A DNA stretch of 64,000 bases from a bacterium (lineage in GTDB: Bacteria; Bacteroidota; Bacteroidia; B-17B0; Aurantibacillaceae), in the NCBI GenBank assembly GCA_029945625.1, contig JAQSCW010000035.1, forward strand, positions 1-64,000, written 5' to 3'. The translations under genes and the position numbers were made by a program. Shown here piece by piece: positions 52,104 through 60,538 of the stretch. Each line of letters starts with the position of its first letter. Position 1 is the first letter of the stretch. The notes beneath the pieces are model-generated. The model was not told the origin of the DNA, did no database searches, and worked only from the letters and a program-made list of their open reading frames with translations.

Positions 52104-52994
52104 ATGAAAACACTGACTCAAATTTTTTTCATTTTTGCATTTTCCCATCTGTGCATTGCTCAAAAATTTTATCCCTATCCTGACAGTAATTGTGTTTGGT
52201 CAGTGAGCACTTTGAATTATTTTGTTAAGGGTGACAGCATTGTCAATTCGCAGAAGTATCAAAAATACTTCTATACTCCCGACTCAACTCTGTTAACGAA
52301 CGTCACTTACTGGGGCTTGATAAGAAATGATACCTCACAAAAGAAAATATTCTTCAAAGGGGGGCTTAATCCCGGCACTGAAAAACTTCTCTATAATTAC
52401 AATTTCTCATTGCATGACACGCTACCACCATACACTCTGTCTTATAATCAGAAATATAGCGCTTTGATCCTTTCAGTCGACTCGGTCCTGGTTTCCGGCA
52501 GTTATCGAAAAAGATGGGGGATGCGAGCTATTTACCCTGATTTTGGCTATGCACAATGGATTGAGGGAGTCGGCTCTACTAGAGGCCCTTTAAGAACGGG
52601 ATTTGAATTTTGGAATTATTTTGATTATGTCGATAACGACTTTCTCTTATGCCTACATATTAATGGAGTTCTTGTTTATCCGGCAGGCTTGAGTACCGGC
52701 TGTTATTACTTACCGGTAAACATAAATGAATATAGTAAAGACGCTAAATTCGTTTCAATTTATCCCACACTCGCTCAGGACGTTTTATATATTGCATTTG
52801 TCGCTGAAATGAAGAGCTCGTCTACAAACTATCAATATACAATTTGTGATTACAAAGGTTCGGTACTCAGGTCGTTTTCAGAAAGCCGGAAAACATTTGA
52901 GGTGCCGATAGGGGATTTAAGTCCCGGCATTTATGTGATTGAAATTAGAAGTGGAAGTAAAAGTCTGGGGAGAAAGAAATTTGTAAAACAATAA
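52104..52994 (+). CDS. Small T9SS-sorted secreted protein
   Basis: 296 residues from ATG 52104; TTG 12 bases upstream is inside the -7 box. Signal peptide MKTLTQIFFIFAFSHLCIA. The mature part is Tyr/Asn-rich with no domain I recognise. A T9SS sorting domain is at the end (YPTLAQDVLYIAF... GIYVIEIRSGSKS... KFVKQ), with Thr in place of the usual Asn of YPNP. Probably a cell-surface protein of unknown function. Confidence 0.72.
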   Translation: MKTLTQIFFIFAFSHLCIAQKFYPYPDSNCVWSVSTLNYFVKGDSIVNSQKYQKYFYTPDSTLLTNVTYWGLIRNDTSQKKIFFKGGLNPGTEKLLYNYNFSLHDTLPPYTLSYNQKYSALILSVDSVLVSGSYRKRWGMRAIYPDFGYAQWIEGVGSTRGPLRTGFEFWNYFDYVDNDFLLCLHINGVLVYPAGLSTGCYYLPVNINEYSKDAKFVSIYPTLAQDVLYIAFVAEMKSSSTNYQYTICDYKGSVLRSFSESRKTFEVPIGDLSPGIYVIEIRSGSKSLGRKKFVKQ

Positions 52995-53041
52995 ATTACT
53001 TGATGACCTAGTCTGCCAAAAACCCAAACTTCGCCGCAACT

Positions 53042-53108
53042 GAGACTCTTCGACCGCCGCGGTTAAACATGGTAAAGCGGTCTCTGAGTGACGGTCATTT
53101 GTAAGATT
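53042..53108 (+). repeat. 67-bp direct repeat, copy 1
   Basis: Starts GAGACTCTTCGACCGCCGCGG and ends TCATTTGTAAGATT. GACCGC pairs with GCGGTC across the middle to form a hairpin. Copy 2 lies at 53408-53474 in the same direction. Differences between copies fall mainly in the hairpin loop (AACATGG versus TTGTTGC). Confidence 0.8.
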
Positions 53109-53158
53109 TACGATTTTCTTATTGTCGATTGACGATTGAACGGCAAACCGCTATTGCA

Positions 53159-53400
53159 AACTGCGGCTGCTTACTGCCAACTGCCCCTGCCTCCTGCTGC
53201 TGCCCGCTGCCCAAGCCTACTCCTAAGTGTTCCTAAGTGTCCTTAGTGTCTTAGTGGTAGAGCCAACTGCCCCTGCCTTCTGCCTCCTGCCAACTTCCTT
53301 CTGCCAACTAAAACCTCCCTTAGTGCTCCTTCATGCCCTCAGTGTCTTAGTGGTCCCCGCCCATTGCACCTGCCTACTGCATTCTCATTCATAATATCCC
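53159..53400. repeat. Low-complexity CTGCC-rich stretch with CTTAGTGTCTTAGTGG motifs
   Basis: The stretch between the two 67-bp repeats is made of degenerate CTGCC(A/T)ACTGCCCCTGCC phrases, plus two CTTAGTGTCTTAGTGG-type phrases near 53240 and 53340. The same phrase also occurs near 9400. No ORF is credible. Confidence 0.65.
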
Positions 53401-53407
53401 CGGAACA

Positions 53408-53474
53408 GAGACTCTTCGACCGCCGCGGTTATTGTTGCTAAAGCGGTCTCTGAGTGACGATCATTTGTAGGATT
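53408..53474 (+). repeat. 67-bp direct repeat, copy 2
   Basis: Same element as 53042-53108, with GATCATTTGTAGGATT at the end. It is followed to 53520 by more CTTAGTG phrases, directly against the 3' end of the pirin gene. Confidence 0.8.
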
Positions 53475-53520
53475 CTCTTAGTGATTCTTAGTGCTCTGAG
53501 CGCCTAAGTGGTCCCCTACT

Positions 53521-54495
53521 TCAGTCCGCTAAAAACCCGAATTTTCCCTGATTATAATCCTCTATCGCCTGTCTGATCTCCTCCTCGGTATTCATCACAA
53601 AAGGACCATATCCCACAAAAGGTTCATTTAACGGTTCACCGCTAAGCAACAGCAAAATACTTTTTTTTGTTGCTTCAATATGAATTTCTCCTGCGGCATT
53701 CGCAAACTGAACATAGTGATTCTCCTCCACTGTTTGTGACTCATTCACCACAATACTTCCGTCAATAACCAACAAACAAGAATTAAAATTAGCGGGTAAT
53801 GTAAAATCTACTTTACCATTTTCATTTAAATGAAAATCGTAAATATTTACCGGTGAAAAAGCAGAGGCAATTCCTTTAAGTCCCTTGTACTCCCCCGCTA
53901 CTATATGCACACTGCCCATATTGTTAGGAAGGTCGATTTTGGGTTTGTTTTTATGCAGAATGCTTTGGTATTTTGCCGGGGTCATCTTATGTTTCTTAGG
54001 AAGGTTGATCCATAATTGCACCATCTCAAAAGCACCGCCTGCCTTATCAAAATTCTTTTCATGGTATTCTTTATGCAGCACGCCTCCACCTGCCGTCATC
54101 CATTGCACATCGCCCGGATTGATCACACCTTGATTGCCGGCACTGTCGTGATGTGCCACACTTCCTTTATACGCAAAAGTAATGGTCTCTATGCCGCGGT
54201 GAGGATGCACACCCACCCCTCTCGAAATTTCGGAAGGCGGGAAATTGACCTCGGCATTAAAATCAAGCAAAAAAAACGGACTCATCCGTTCCTCAAATCC
54301 TTTCCCGTTTGGGAAAAAATTCATCACTTTAAATCCGTCACCTACCATATGAGTGTTAGTTGGAGCATACACTCCTTCTACAGGCCGGTATTTGCCAACG
54401 CCGGAACTTGCATGTACTAAATTATCAAATGCCGACGTGATGCTTAGAAGAAAGGTACTCAACGCGCCTTTCTTTAAAAACTCTTTTCTATCCAT
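53521..54495 (-). CDS. Pirin-family protein with export-like leader
   Basis: 324 residues. The cupin core has HPHRGIETITFAYKG and AGGGVLHKEYHE, the metal-binding His/Glu set of pirins. The C-terminal cupin half is complete. Unlike ordinary cytosolic pirins it starts MDRKEFLKKGALSTFLLSITSA, a Tat/Sec-like leader with Arg-Lys rather than Arg-Arg. Pirins oxidise quercetin-type flavonols or act as redox sensors; substrate here unknown. It is a single gene next to repeat-rich spacer DNA on both sides. Confidence 0.85.
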   Translation of the reverse strand: MDRKEFLKKGALSTFLLSITSAFDNLVHASSGVGKYRPVEGVYAPTNTHMVGDGFKVMNFFPNGKGFEERMSPFFLLDFNAEVNFPPSEISRGVGVHPHRGIETITFAYKGSVAHHDSAGNQGVINPGDVQWMTAGGGVLHKEYHEKNFDKAGGAFEMVQLWINLPKKHKMTPAKYQSILHKNKPKIDLPNNMGSVHIVAGEYKGLKGIASAFSPVNIYDFHLNENGKVDFTLPANFNSCLLVIDGSIVVNESQTVEENHYVQFANAAGEIHIEATKKSILLLLSGEPLNEPFVGYGPFVMNTEEEIRQAIEDYNQGKFGFLAD

Positions 54496-54592
54496 ATAAC
54501 ATTAAACTGGTGTAAATCAAAATTACGAAATTTTAAAGATTTCTGTTTGGTGTTTGATTGTCGTCAAAGGGGAATTTGAAGAGATGTTTTTT

Positions 54593-54735
54593 GGGCGTGC
54601 CCCCTGAAGCGAAAAACTATTCAAAAAAATTCCTTGTTTTTCTGCTTCAGGGGTCAGGCTTTCGCCACTCGCTCTTTTTGCCAGAGTCAATTTTGGAGCA
54701 AAAAGGAGCTCAAACAATGGCTCAATCCTTCACGC
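54593..54735 (+). repeat. Composite hairpin repeat, family R1, copy 3
   Basis: Starts GGGCGTGCCCCCTGAAGCG and ends CTTCACGC. The first stem pairs CCCCTGAAGCGAAAAAC with GTTTTTCTGCTTCAGGGG. The second stem here is GCTCTTTTTGC with GCAAAAAGGAGC, a different sequence in the same place. It sits in the 396-base gap between the pirin and PD40 genes. Confidence 0.8.
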
Positions 54736-54891
54736 GGAACCATGCATCCTATCAAGAGTAAAATCCTTCTTTCATTCTACCTCCAAACAAATTCCGATTG
54801 TTCTATTGATTGTCCTTGATTGATTGAAGTTAACAGAACTTGTTTATGCCGCCTCTAGCGCTACTTGAGTGAAAATCTTCTTTACAAAAGC

Positions 54892-56451
54892 CTACCTGGG
54901 TTTCTTAAGAATAATGTCCTTATGTCGCTCCATATTAATACGACCCATATCCGACACGAGCAGATCTTCCTCGTAGTTGGCATCCCCGTTCACAGTAGTG
55001 CTGAGCTTGTAGGTGCCAGCAGGTAATGCCATCATAAAATGTCCGGTTTTTGCCTGGGGCGTAAAAACGTATTCATCGTTTGTTTTGGTATTGGTGACTG
55101 TGAGGCTGATATCATAATTACTGATAGCACTTTGTTGTGTGCTGTCACCCACCAACAACTGCCCTGTATAAATTACACGTATGGGTTCGTCTTCTTCAAA
55201 TTTGACCCGGTAAATATCCAAATCACCAAATCCCCCGGCTCTGAAAGAACTCACATAGGCCAATCGGTTATCGCGGGTCACACAAATACTACGATCATCG
55301 TCGGTAGAGTTAATGGGACATCCCAAATTTACAGGAGGTTTAAAAGTATTCGTTTCCTGATCCCATTCCGATTTAAAGAGATCAAATCCACCCATCGAAT
55401 TATGCCCCTCACTCGCAAAATACAAGGTTTTTCCATCATACGACAAATAGGGCATGTCTTCGTTGTAAGGGGAGTTCACACAATCCGGCAATCGTTGTGG
55501 TATGCCCCATTTTCCGTTGGGCAATCGTCGGCAGGTATATAAATCACTGTTATCATTCAGTTTATTTCTTCGCGCAAACACCATCAATTCACCATCTTCG
55601 CTCAAACAACCCGCCGTTTCAATTTCTTCATTAATAATGGGATCACATACCTTGGGTCGTAAAAATTCGCTGAGTACATCCGGCCGGCGCGACACGTACA
55701 CATCTCCATATTTATCGATATGATCGAGGTACATGTAGAGCTCCAGGCCGTCAGATCTTAGGCCCACCGACTGTTCATCCAAATTGCCGTTTACATTCCT
55801 GCCCACATTTTTTGCTTCGGTCCAGTTACCATTTTGCATGGTACTAATGTAAATGTCGCTGCTGCGGTACCCATCCATTTCAATTCTTCTTCCACCAAAA
55901 TTTTCCTTCCTCCTACTCGTAAAAACAAGCGTCATTTCATCTCTATCGATATAAGGATAATAATCGGGTTCGGAACTGTTGATCTCCGTTCCTAAATTCT
56001 GAAATGTTATTTTAACCGGACTTTTCAAAAATGCTTCGGCATTGGCACACTGCTCCAAAAAGTGCTCTACCTCATCGGCTCTGCGAGGTTTTAATGACAT
56101 AAATTTTTCGAAACATTTTACAGCGTCCTCAATTCTGTTGGTTAAAAGATAGGCATGCCCCAGGTGAATCCACACATCACTCTCGGTACTCTTGTCTTTA
56201 GAAAGTTCTTCCAGATACGTGATGGCGGTTTCGCGGTTAATACGGGTATTTAAATAACAAAGGCCGAGACGGTATTTCAATTCATTATTCCAGGGATCCT
56301 TTTTTAATTCCGATTTATAAATGGGAATAGCAGAGAGAAAATTTTTATTCTGATAATGTTCGTTGCCATTCTCCAACATGTCAAAACGTGTCGATTGGGC
56401 CTTTAAGAGGCCCTGGGCAAGAACTATACAGACAAGCAGGGTTTTGAACAT
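54892..56451 (-). CDS. TPR and PD40 (WD40-like) propeller protein
   Basis: 519 residues with signal peptide MFKTLLVCIVLAQGLLKA. Four TPR-like helices follow (about 25-130, including YRLGLCYLNTRINRETAITYLEEL and WIHLGHAYLLTNRIEDAVKCFEKF). A PD40 propeller (about 150-420) has repeated SxDGxTLYFAS-type units, such as SYDGKTLYFASEGHNSMGGFDLF and CLSEDGELMVFARRN. A C-terminal beta sandwich (about 425-510) ends it. In this phylum such proteins often precede an OmpA-like domain (PorE-like); that domain is missing here. It probably sits at the outer membrane. Confidence 0.8.
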   Translation of the reverse strand: MFKTLLVCIVLAQGLLKAQSTRFDMLENGNEHYQNKNFLSAIPIYKSELKKDPWNNELKYRLGLCYLNTRINRETAITYLEELSKDKSTESDVWIHLGHAYLLTNRIEDAVKCFEKFMSLKPRRADEVEHFLEQCANAEAFLKSPVKITFQNLGTEINSSEPDYYPYIDRDEMTLVFTSRRKENFGGRRIEMDGYRSSDIYISTMQNGNWTEAKNVGRNVNGNLDEQSVGLRSDGLELYMYLDHIDKYGDVYVSRRPDVLSEFLRPKVCDPIINEEIETAGCLSEDGELMVFARRNKLNDNSDLYTCRRLPNGKWGIPQRLPDCVNSPYNEDMPYLSYDGKTLYFASEGHNSMGGFDLFKSEWDQETNTFKPPVNLGCPINSTDDDRSICVTRDNRLAYVSSFRAGGFGDLDIYRVKFEEDEPIRVIYTGQLLVGDSTQQSAISNYDISLTVTNTKTNDEYVFTPQAKTGHFMMALPAGTYKLSTTVNGDANYEEDLLVSDMGRINMERHKDIILKKPR

Positions 56452-56701
56452 GTTTGGCGAATCTGATAAATATACCCAAAACTCACCCTTGCGTCCCTTG
56501 CACGCCGCGGAATTATTAACAATGGAACTTTAATTAGTAGACCCTCAAAAAGCATGAGCGCTTTAACAGAACTAATGCATTAACGAAAATATTGAGGACC
56601 TGGTTTGTTGGAAAAGTTCAATGTTGATTTGAAAGCCTAGTATAATTTCAACATCGTCATATTTAAAAATATATAGATAATTTCAATTTCTATGAATCGA
56701 C

Positions 56702-56872
56702 GCTCTGCGCCAGGGACACACGGCCAAAGCCCGGTGGGCTTTGGAGCGAGCATGCGGGTTGGCTAGTTCTTTTCGGCCATTTCGGCCGAAAAAACCACGG
56801 CAAAAGTTCAGTGAACTTTTGAGCGAGCAAGTGCGCAAGCAGCGAAGCCCGAAGTGGCCCGCTCGGGCGCCC
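56702..56872 (-). repeat. Composite hairpin repeat, family R2, copy 2 (inverted)
   Basis: Reverse complement of the copy at 23295-23470, beginning GGGCGCCCGAGCGGGCCAC. CAAAAGTTCACTGAACTTTTG and CCAAAGCCCACCGGGCTTTGG are kept. The central stem is TTTTCGGCC/GGCCGAAAA, replacing the TTTTGCTGCGCC stem of copy 1. It occupies much of the 472-base gap between the PD40 and rhomboid genes. Confidence 0.82.
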
Positions 56873-56923
56873 AAAAAATAAAAAAAGACTTTTGATGATC
56901 GACTAAATGAACACGCGGATTAC

Positions 56924-57751
56924 CTACTTCTTTTGAGACAATTTAAACAACTCGTCCTTTTCGGTCTTGTTCAGACTTTCATACCCGCTCTTGGAGATCT
57001 TATCCAGCAAGGCATTCATGATCTCGTCATCGCTTCTGCCTTTTGGATTGGCACTTTTTGCAAAGGAGGTATTGTAACTTACCACTTTCAGCTTTTTCTT
57101 CTTTTTAAATGAAAAAGAAATGTTCGATAAATCCTTTCCTTGTTTCAAAAAATAGCCGTAAGCCAAACCAAACAAAGCGCCTCCGATATGTGAAATTTTT
57201 CCTCCCGTGTTTACAGAGAGGTCGATAATGGTACTGGCGGCAAAGGTGAGCAAATAAAAATATTTGTATTTCATTTCAAAAGCCCCAAACAAAAACACTG
57301 AATAATTGGGCGAATATAGTGCCATAACTGCCCCCACCCCCAATACTGCCGCGGAGGCACCCAACAAAATTGAATTACCAAACGACTCGGGAAAGATCAT
57401 GCCGAGAATGAGTACCAAAGCCCCGCCGCTTAAACCACTCATCACATATACGTACAACATCTTTTTCTCTCCCATAATGGTGAAGAAGATTTGCGACATA
57501 AAATAAAAAAGAAACATGTTCCAGAATAAATGCATGAGCCCGGCATGCGTAAACATATACGTGAACAGCGTCCAGAATTTAAATAGGAAGCTTGTCCCGC
57601 CAATGGGGAGGGCCGTATAGGGCAGAAGGTCAACATGTGAAATATTTCCAACCAGGTTAACGGTTAGGAACATGGCAACATTCAGAATAATTACCTGGGT
57701 AAGAATCCCCTGTTGCTGAAACTTGCTTTTTATTTCAGTTAAGAAACTCAT
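56924..57751 (-). CDS. Rhomboid-family intramembrane serine protease (first of two)
   Basis: 275 residues with six membrane helices. Catalytic Ser133 lies in GASAAVLG and His188 in SHIGG. The H74-x3-N78 (HLFWN) site supports the oxyanion. A cytosolic tail with KGRSDDEIMNALLDKI follows helix 6. It should cut membrane proteins within their helices. It lies three bases after the second rhomboid gene and ends the mutL operon. Confidence 0.88.
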   Translation of the reverse strand: MSFLTEIKSKFQQQGILTQVIILNVAMFLTVNLVGNISHVDLLPYTALPIGGTSFLFKFWTLFTYMFTHAGLMHLFWNMFLFYFMSQIFFTIMGEKKMLYVYVMSGLSGGALVLILGMIFPESFGNSILLGASAAVLGVGAVMALYSPNYSVFLFGAFEMKYKYFYLLTFAASTIIDLSVNTGGKISHIGGALFGLAYGYFLKQGKDLSNISFSFKKKKKLKVVSYNTSFAKSANPKGRSDDEIMNALLDKISKSGYESLNKTEKDELFKLSQKK

Positions 57752-57754
57752 AAA

Positions 57755-58483
57755 CTAATAAAAATTGTTGCGGTCTTTTCGCCAAATCAATACCAGAACT
57801 ACTCCCACCAACAAACCCCCTATATGCGCAAAATGCGCCACAGGATCATTGGGGTCGTTTTGAATTCCGGAAATAATTTCAAACCCTCCATAGGCAATCA
57901 CTAACCATTTTGCCTTTATGGGAAATAAAAAATAGAGATATAATTTCTGATTGGGAAACAACATTCCAAAAGCTCCCAATAAACCAAACAAAGCTCCTGA
58001 TGCCCCAACAATCACATGACGATTTAAATAATCAAACTTCTGGTTAATGAGATCGGCCTTCTCCAAAGCACTTAAAGCGGGATTTGCTATTTCATTATTC
58101 ACTGCCCTGAGCACATCGCTGATTTCAAAGTGCATGATGATGTATTGCGCCAATGCCGCGCCCAAACCGGTTACCATATAAAAGATCAGGTAGCGTTTAG
58201 GGCCCCATACTTGTTCAAGCACCTGTCCGAAAATATACACCCCCAGCATATTGAAAAGAATATGACTGAAACTTCCGTGCATAAAAATATAGGTCACAAA
58301 TTGATGCGGCTTAAAATTGGAGGCTAAATAATAGTGAAGGCCCAAATAGTCGTCGAGGTTTATTCCCCTTCCCTCCAGCACAACTTTAAGGAGGTATAAA
58401 ACCACATTGATGATGATGATGTTTTTGGTGACAAGTGGCAGGTGGCCGAAGCCCCCGGGGCGGTACTGGCTGTTGAAGTTCAT
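57755..58483 (-). CDS. Rhomboid-family intramembrane serine protease (second of two)
   Basis: 242 residues with six membrane helices. Ser162 in VGASGALFG and His220 in HFAHIGG form the dyad, with H74-x3-N78 upstream. A 30-residue loop (about 122-152) of charged residues sits before the active Ser, as in GlpG-like forms. The start overlaps the mutL stop by one base. Two rhomboids encoded back to back may cleave different substrates. Confidence 0.9.
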   Translation of the reverse strand: MNFNSQYRPGGFGHLPLVTKNIIIINVVLYLLKVVLEGRGINLDDYLGLHYYLASNFKPHQFVTYIFMHGSFSHILFNMLGVYIFGQVLEQVWGPKRYLIFYMVTGLGAALAQYIIMHFEISDVLRAVNNEIANPALSALEKADLINQKFDYLNRHVIVGASGALFGLLGAFGMLFPNQKLYLYFLFPIKAKWLVIAYGGFEIISGIQNDPNDPVAHFAHIGGLLVGVVLVLIWRKDRNNFY

Positions 58484-60309
58484 TATCTTTTAAAGAATTT
58501 TTCTATATCGTGGTAATCCACATCCATCATTACCACTTTTCCGTTGGCGGTATAAAGGGGATTTTCACATTGAATTAAATGATTGAGTAATAATTTCATT
58601 TCCGATGATTCGAGCACCTTGCCCGATTTTATGGAAATGTTTTTGGCGATGGCTCTGCACAAATTATCGCGCTTTTCAATCTTGGCATCTATCGTGTTTA
58701 ATTTATAAGTTTCAATAATTCCTTCTACCGTTTCAATCACGTTAAAATCCTGCATATCAGAGGGAGCCCCATTTACCACAATGCTGTTTTTGCCAAACAC
58801 CTCAATGTCAAAACCCAAAACTTTAAATTCTTCAAGCAGGCCTTTTACCAAAGAAAAATCATTGGCACTCATTTCTATTTGCTCGGGAAACAATAATTGC
58901 TGCGAACTGATACGACTTTCTCTTTTCGACTGAAGATAATGTTCATACACAATGCGCTCATGTGCCCGCTGTTGATCTACGATCAATACATTTTGATTGT
59001 ACATGGTGACAATGTACTTTTGATTCAGTTGAAATACTTCAAATTCGAGACTTTCTTTTTTCAGAGTTTCAATAGCCTGCTGCTCTTCTGTAGGTGCTAC
59101 CATCACCGCTCCTGAGCTGGTTTTAAATCCTTCAAAGAGCGTGTCCCAGTTTTGTTTATTGGCTTTTTGTAATGAATCCACTCCCAATGACGGGCCCTGA
59201 TTAAACGGATTATAGGTAGTATCAAAACTTATTTTTGGCTGCGCATACACTCTGCCGGGAATGCCTGGATCGGTGCTTCCAATGCTTCCCGAATCAAAAT
59301 CGAGCGTTGGTCCCACATTGGCTTTCCCCAAAGCGCGTTTAATGGAACTCAAAAGCAACATGTATACCGTTTTATCATCGGTAAATTTTACTTCTGTTTT
59401 AGTGGGGTGAATATTAATATCGATATGTTTTGGGTCGAGTTCTAAAAAAATAAAATAGCGTGGATGCGATTGAAAACCGATCAACTCTTTGTAAGCCTCG
59501 TAAATAGCATGATTTAAAAATGGATTTTTTACAAAACGATTATTCACAAAAAAGTATTGTTCTTTTTTGGTTTTAATGGCAAATTCAGGCAGACTCACAT
59601 ACCCCGAAATGTTTACAAATGAAGTGGCTTCATCAATATGCACCAGTTCTTTTTGAATGTAGCTCCCCAGCAGAGATTTGATGCGCTGCATGAGGTTGCC
59701 GGGCGGTAAATTCAAAATTTCATTTCCGTTACTCACCAATATAAAATGAATATCGGTATGTGGAATGGCCACACGTTCTATTTCATCGATGATGTGTTTT
59801 TGTTCGATGGAATCATTTTTCAGGAAGTTGCGTCGTGCCGGCACATTGAAAAAAAGATTTTTTACCGTGATGGAGGTCCCGGTAGCTGTTTGGCATTCAC
59901 TTTGTGACATCACCTTTCCACCCTCAATAATAATTTGCTGACCCACCACATCTTCCGAACGCTTGGTCTTTAATTCAACTTGTGCAATGGCGGCAATGCT
60001 GGCCAGAGCTTCACCGCGGAAACCTTTGGTAGTCAATTTAAAAAGATCGTCGGCGCTGCTTATTTTCGAGGTGGCGTGTCTTTCAAAACACATTCGGGCA
60101 TCAAAGGGATTCATGCCATTTCCATTGTCGATCAACTGAATCAAACTTTTTCCGGCATCTTTAATGATGAGTTTAAGGTGTGTGGCGCCGGCATCAATGG
60201 CGTTTTCTAACAGCTCCTTCACCACGCTGGCCGGCCGTTGCACTACTTCTCCGGCGGCAATTTGGTTGGCCACATGCTCAGGCAAAAGCGCTATGATGTT
60301 TTCTGACAT
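58483..60309 (-). CDS. mutL: DNA mismatch repair protein MutL
   Basis: 608 residues. The GHKL ATPase domain (about 1-210) has ELLENAIDAG, DNGNGM and GFRGEALASIA, and the transducer domain ends near 330. The C-terminal dimerisation/nuclease domain has D445-Q-Q-R-A-H-E-R-I-V-Y-E, a weak form of the DQHA(x)2E(x)4E metal motif. Near the end CENPLYTANGKV stands where nicking MutLs have CPHGRP. MutL couples MutS mismatch recognition to strand removal. First gene of an operon with two rhomboids. Confidence 0.93.
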   Translation of the reverse strand: MSENIIALLPEHVANQIAAGEVVQRPASVVKELLENAIDAGATHLKLIIKDAGKSLIQLIDNGNGMNPFDARMCFERHATSKISSADDLFKLTTKGFRGEALASIAAIAQVELKTKRSEDVVGQQIIIEGGKVMSQSECQTATGTSITVKNLFFNVPARRNFLKNDSIEQKHIIDEIERVAIPHTDIHFILVSNGNEILNLPPGNLMQRIKSLLGSYIQKELVHIDEATSFVNISGYVSLPEFAIKTKKEQYFFVNNRFVKNPFLNHAIYEAYKELIGFQSHPRYFIFLELDPKHIDINIHPTKTEVKFTDDKTVYMLLLSSIKRALGKANVGPTLDFDSGSIGSTDPGIPGRVYAQPKISFDTTYNPFNQGPSLGVDSLQKANKQNWDTLFEGFKTSSGAVMVAPTEEQQAIETLKKESLEFEVFQLNQKYIVTMYNQNVLIVDQQRAHERIVYEHYLQSKRESRISSQQLLFPEQIEMSANDFSLVKGLLEEFKVLGFDIEVFGKNSIVVNGAPSDMQDFNVIETVEGIIETYKLNTIDAKIEKRDNLCRAIAKNISIKSGKVLESSEMKLLLNHLIQCENPLYTANGKVVMMDVDYHDIEKFFKR

Positions 60310-60538
60310 AAACGCCCAAATGTAATCAATATGCGCGTTTTTTGACCGTAATTTTCTTCAAAATTTTATTTCAAATTCTCTTTGGACTGCCCCATGCAGT
60401 TATTCATCGAACTAAAAAGGCATTTTAGCCCTAATTCTTCGTTCTGCTTCCCTAATTAATTGTATGATTTTGATCATTTAGCCAAAAAAGATTAAAAAAA
60501 ATAGTGTAAGTTAGTTGTCCCTATTTACGGGGTTTTAT

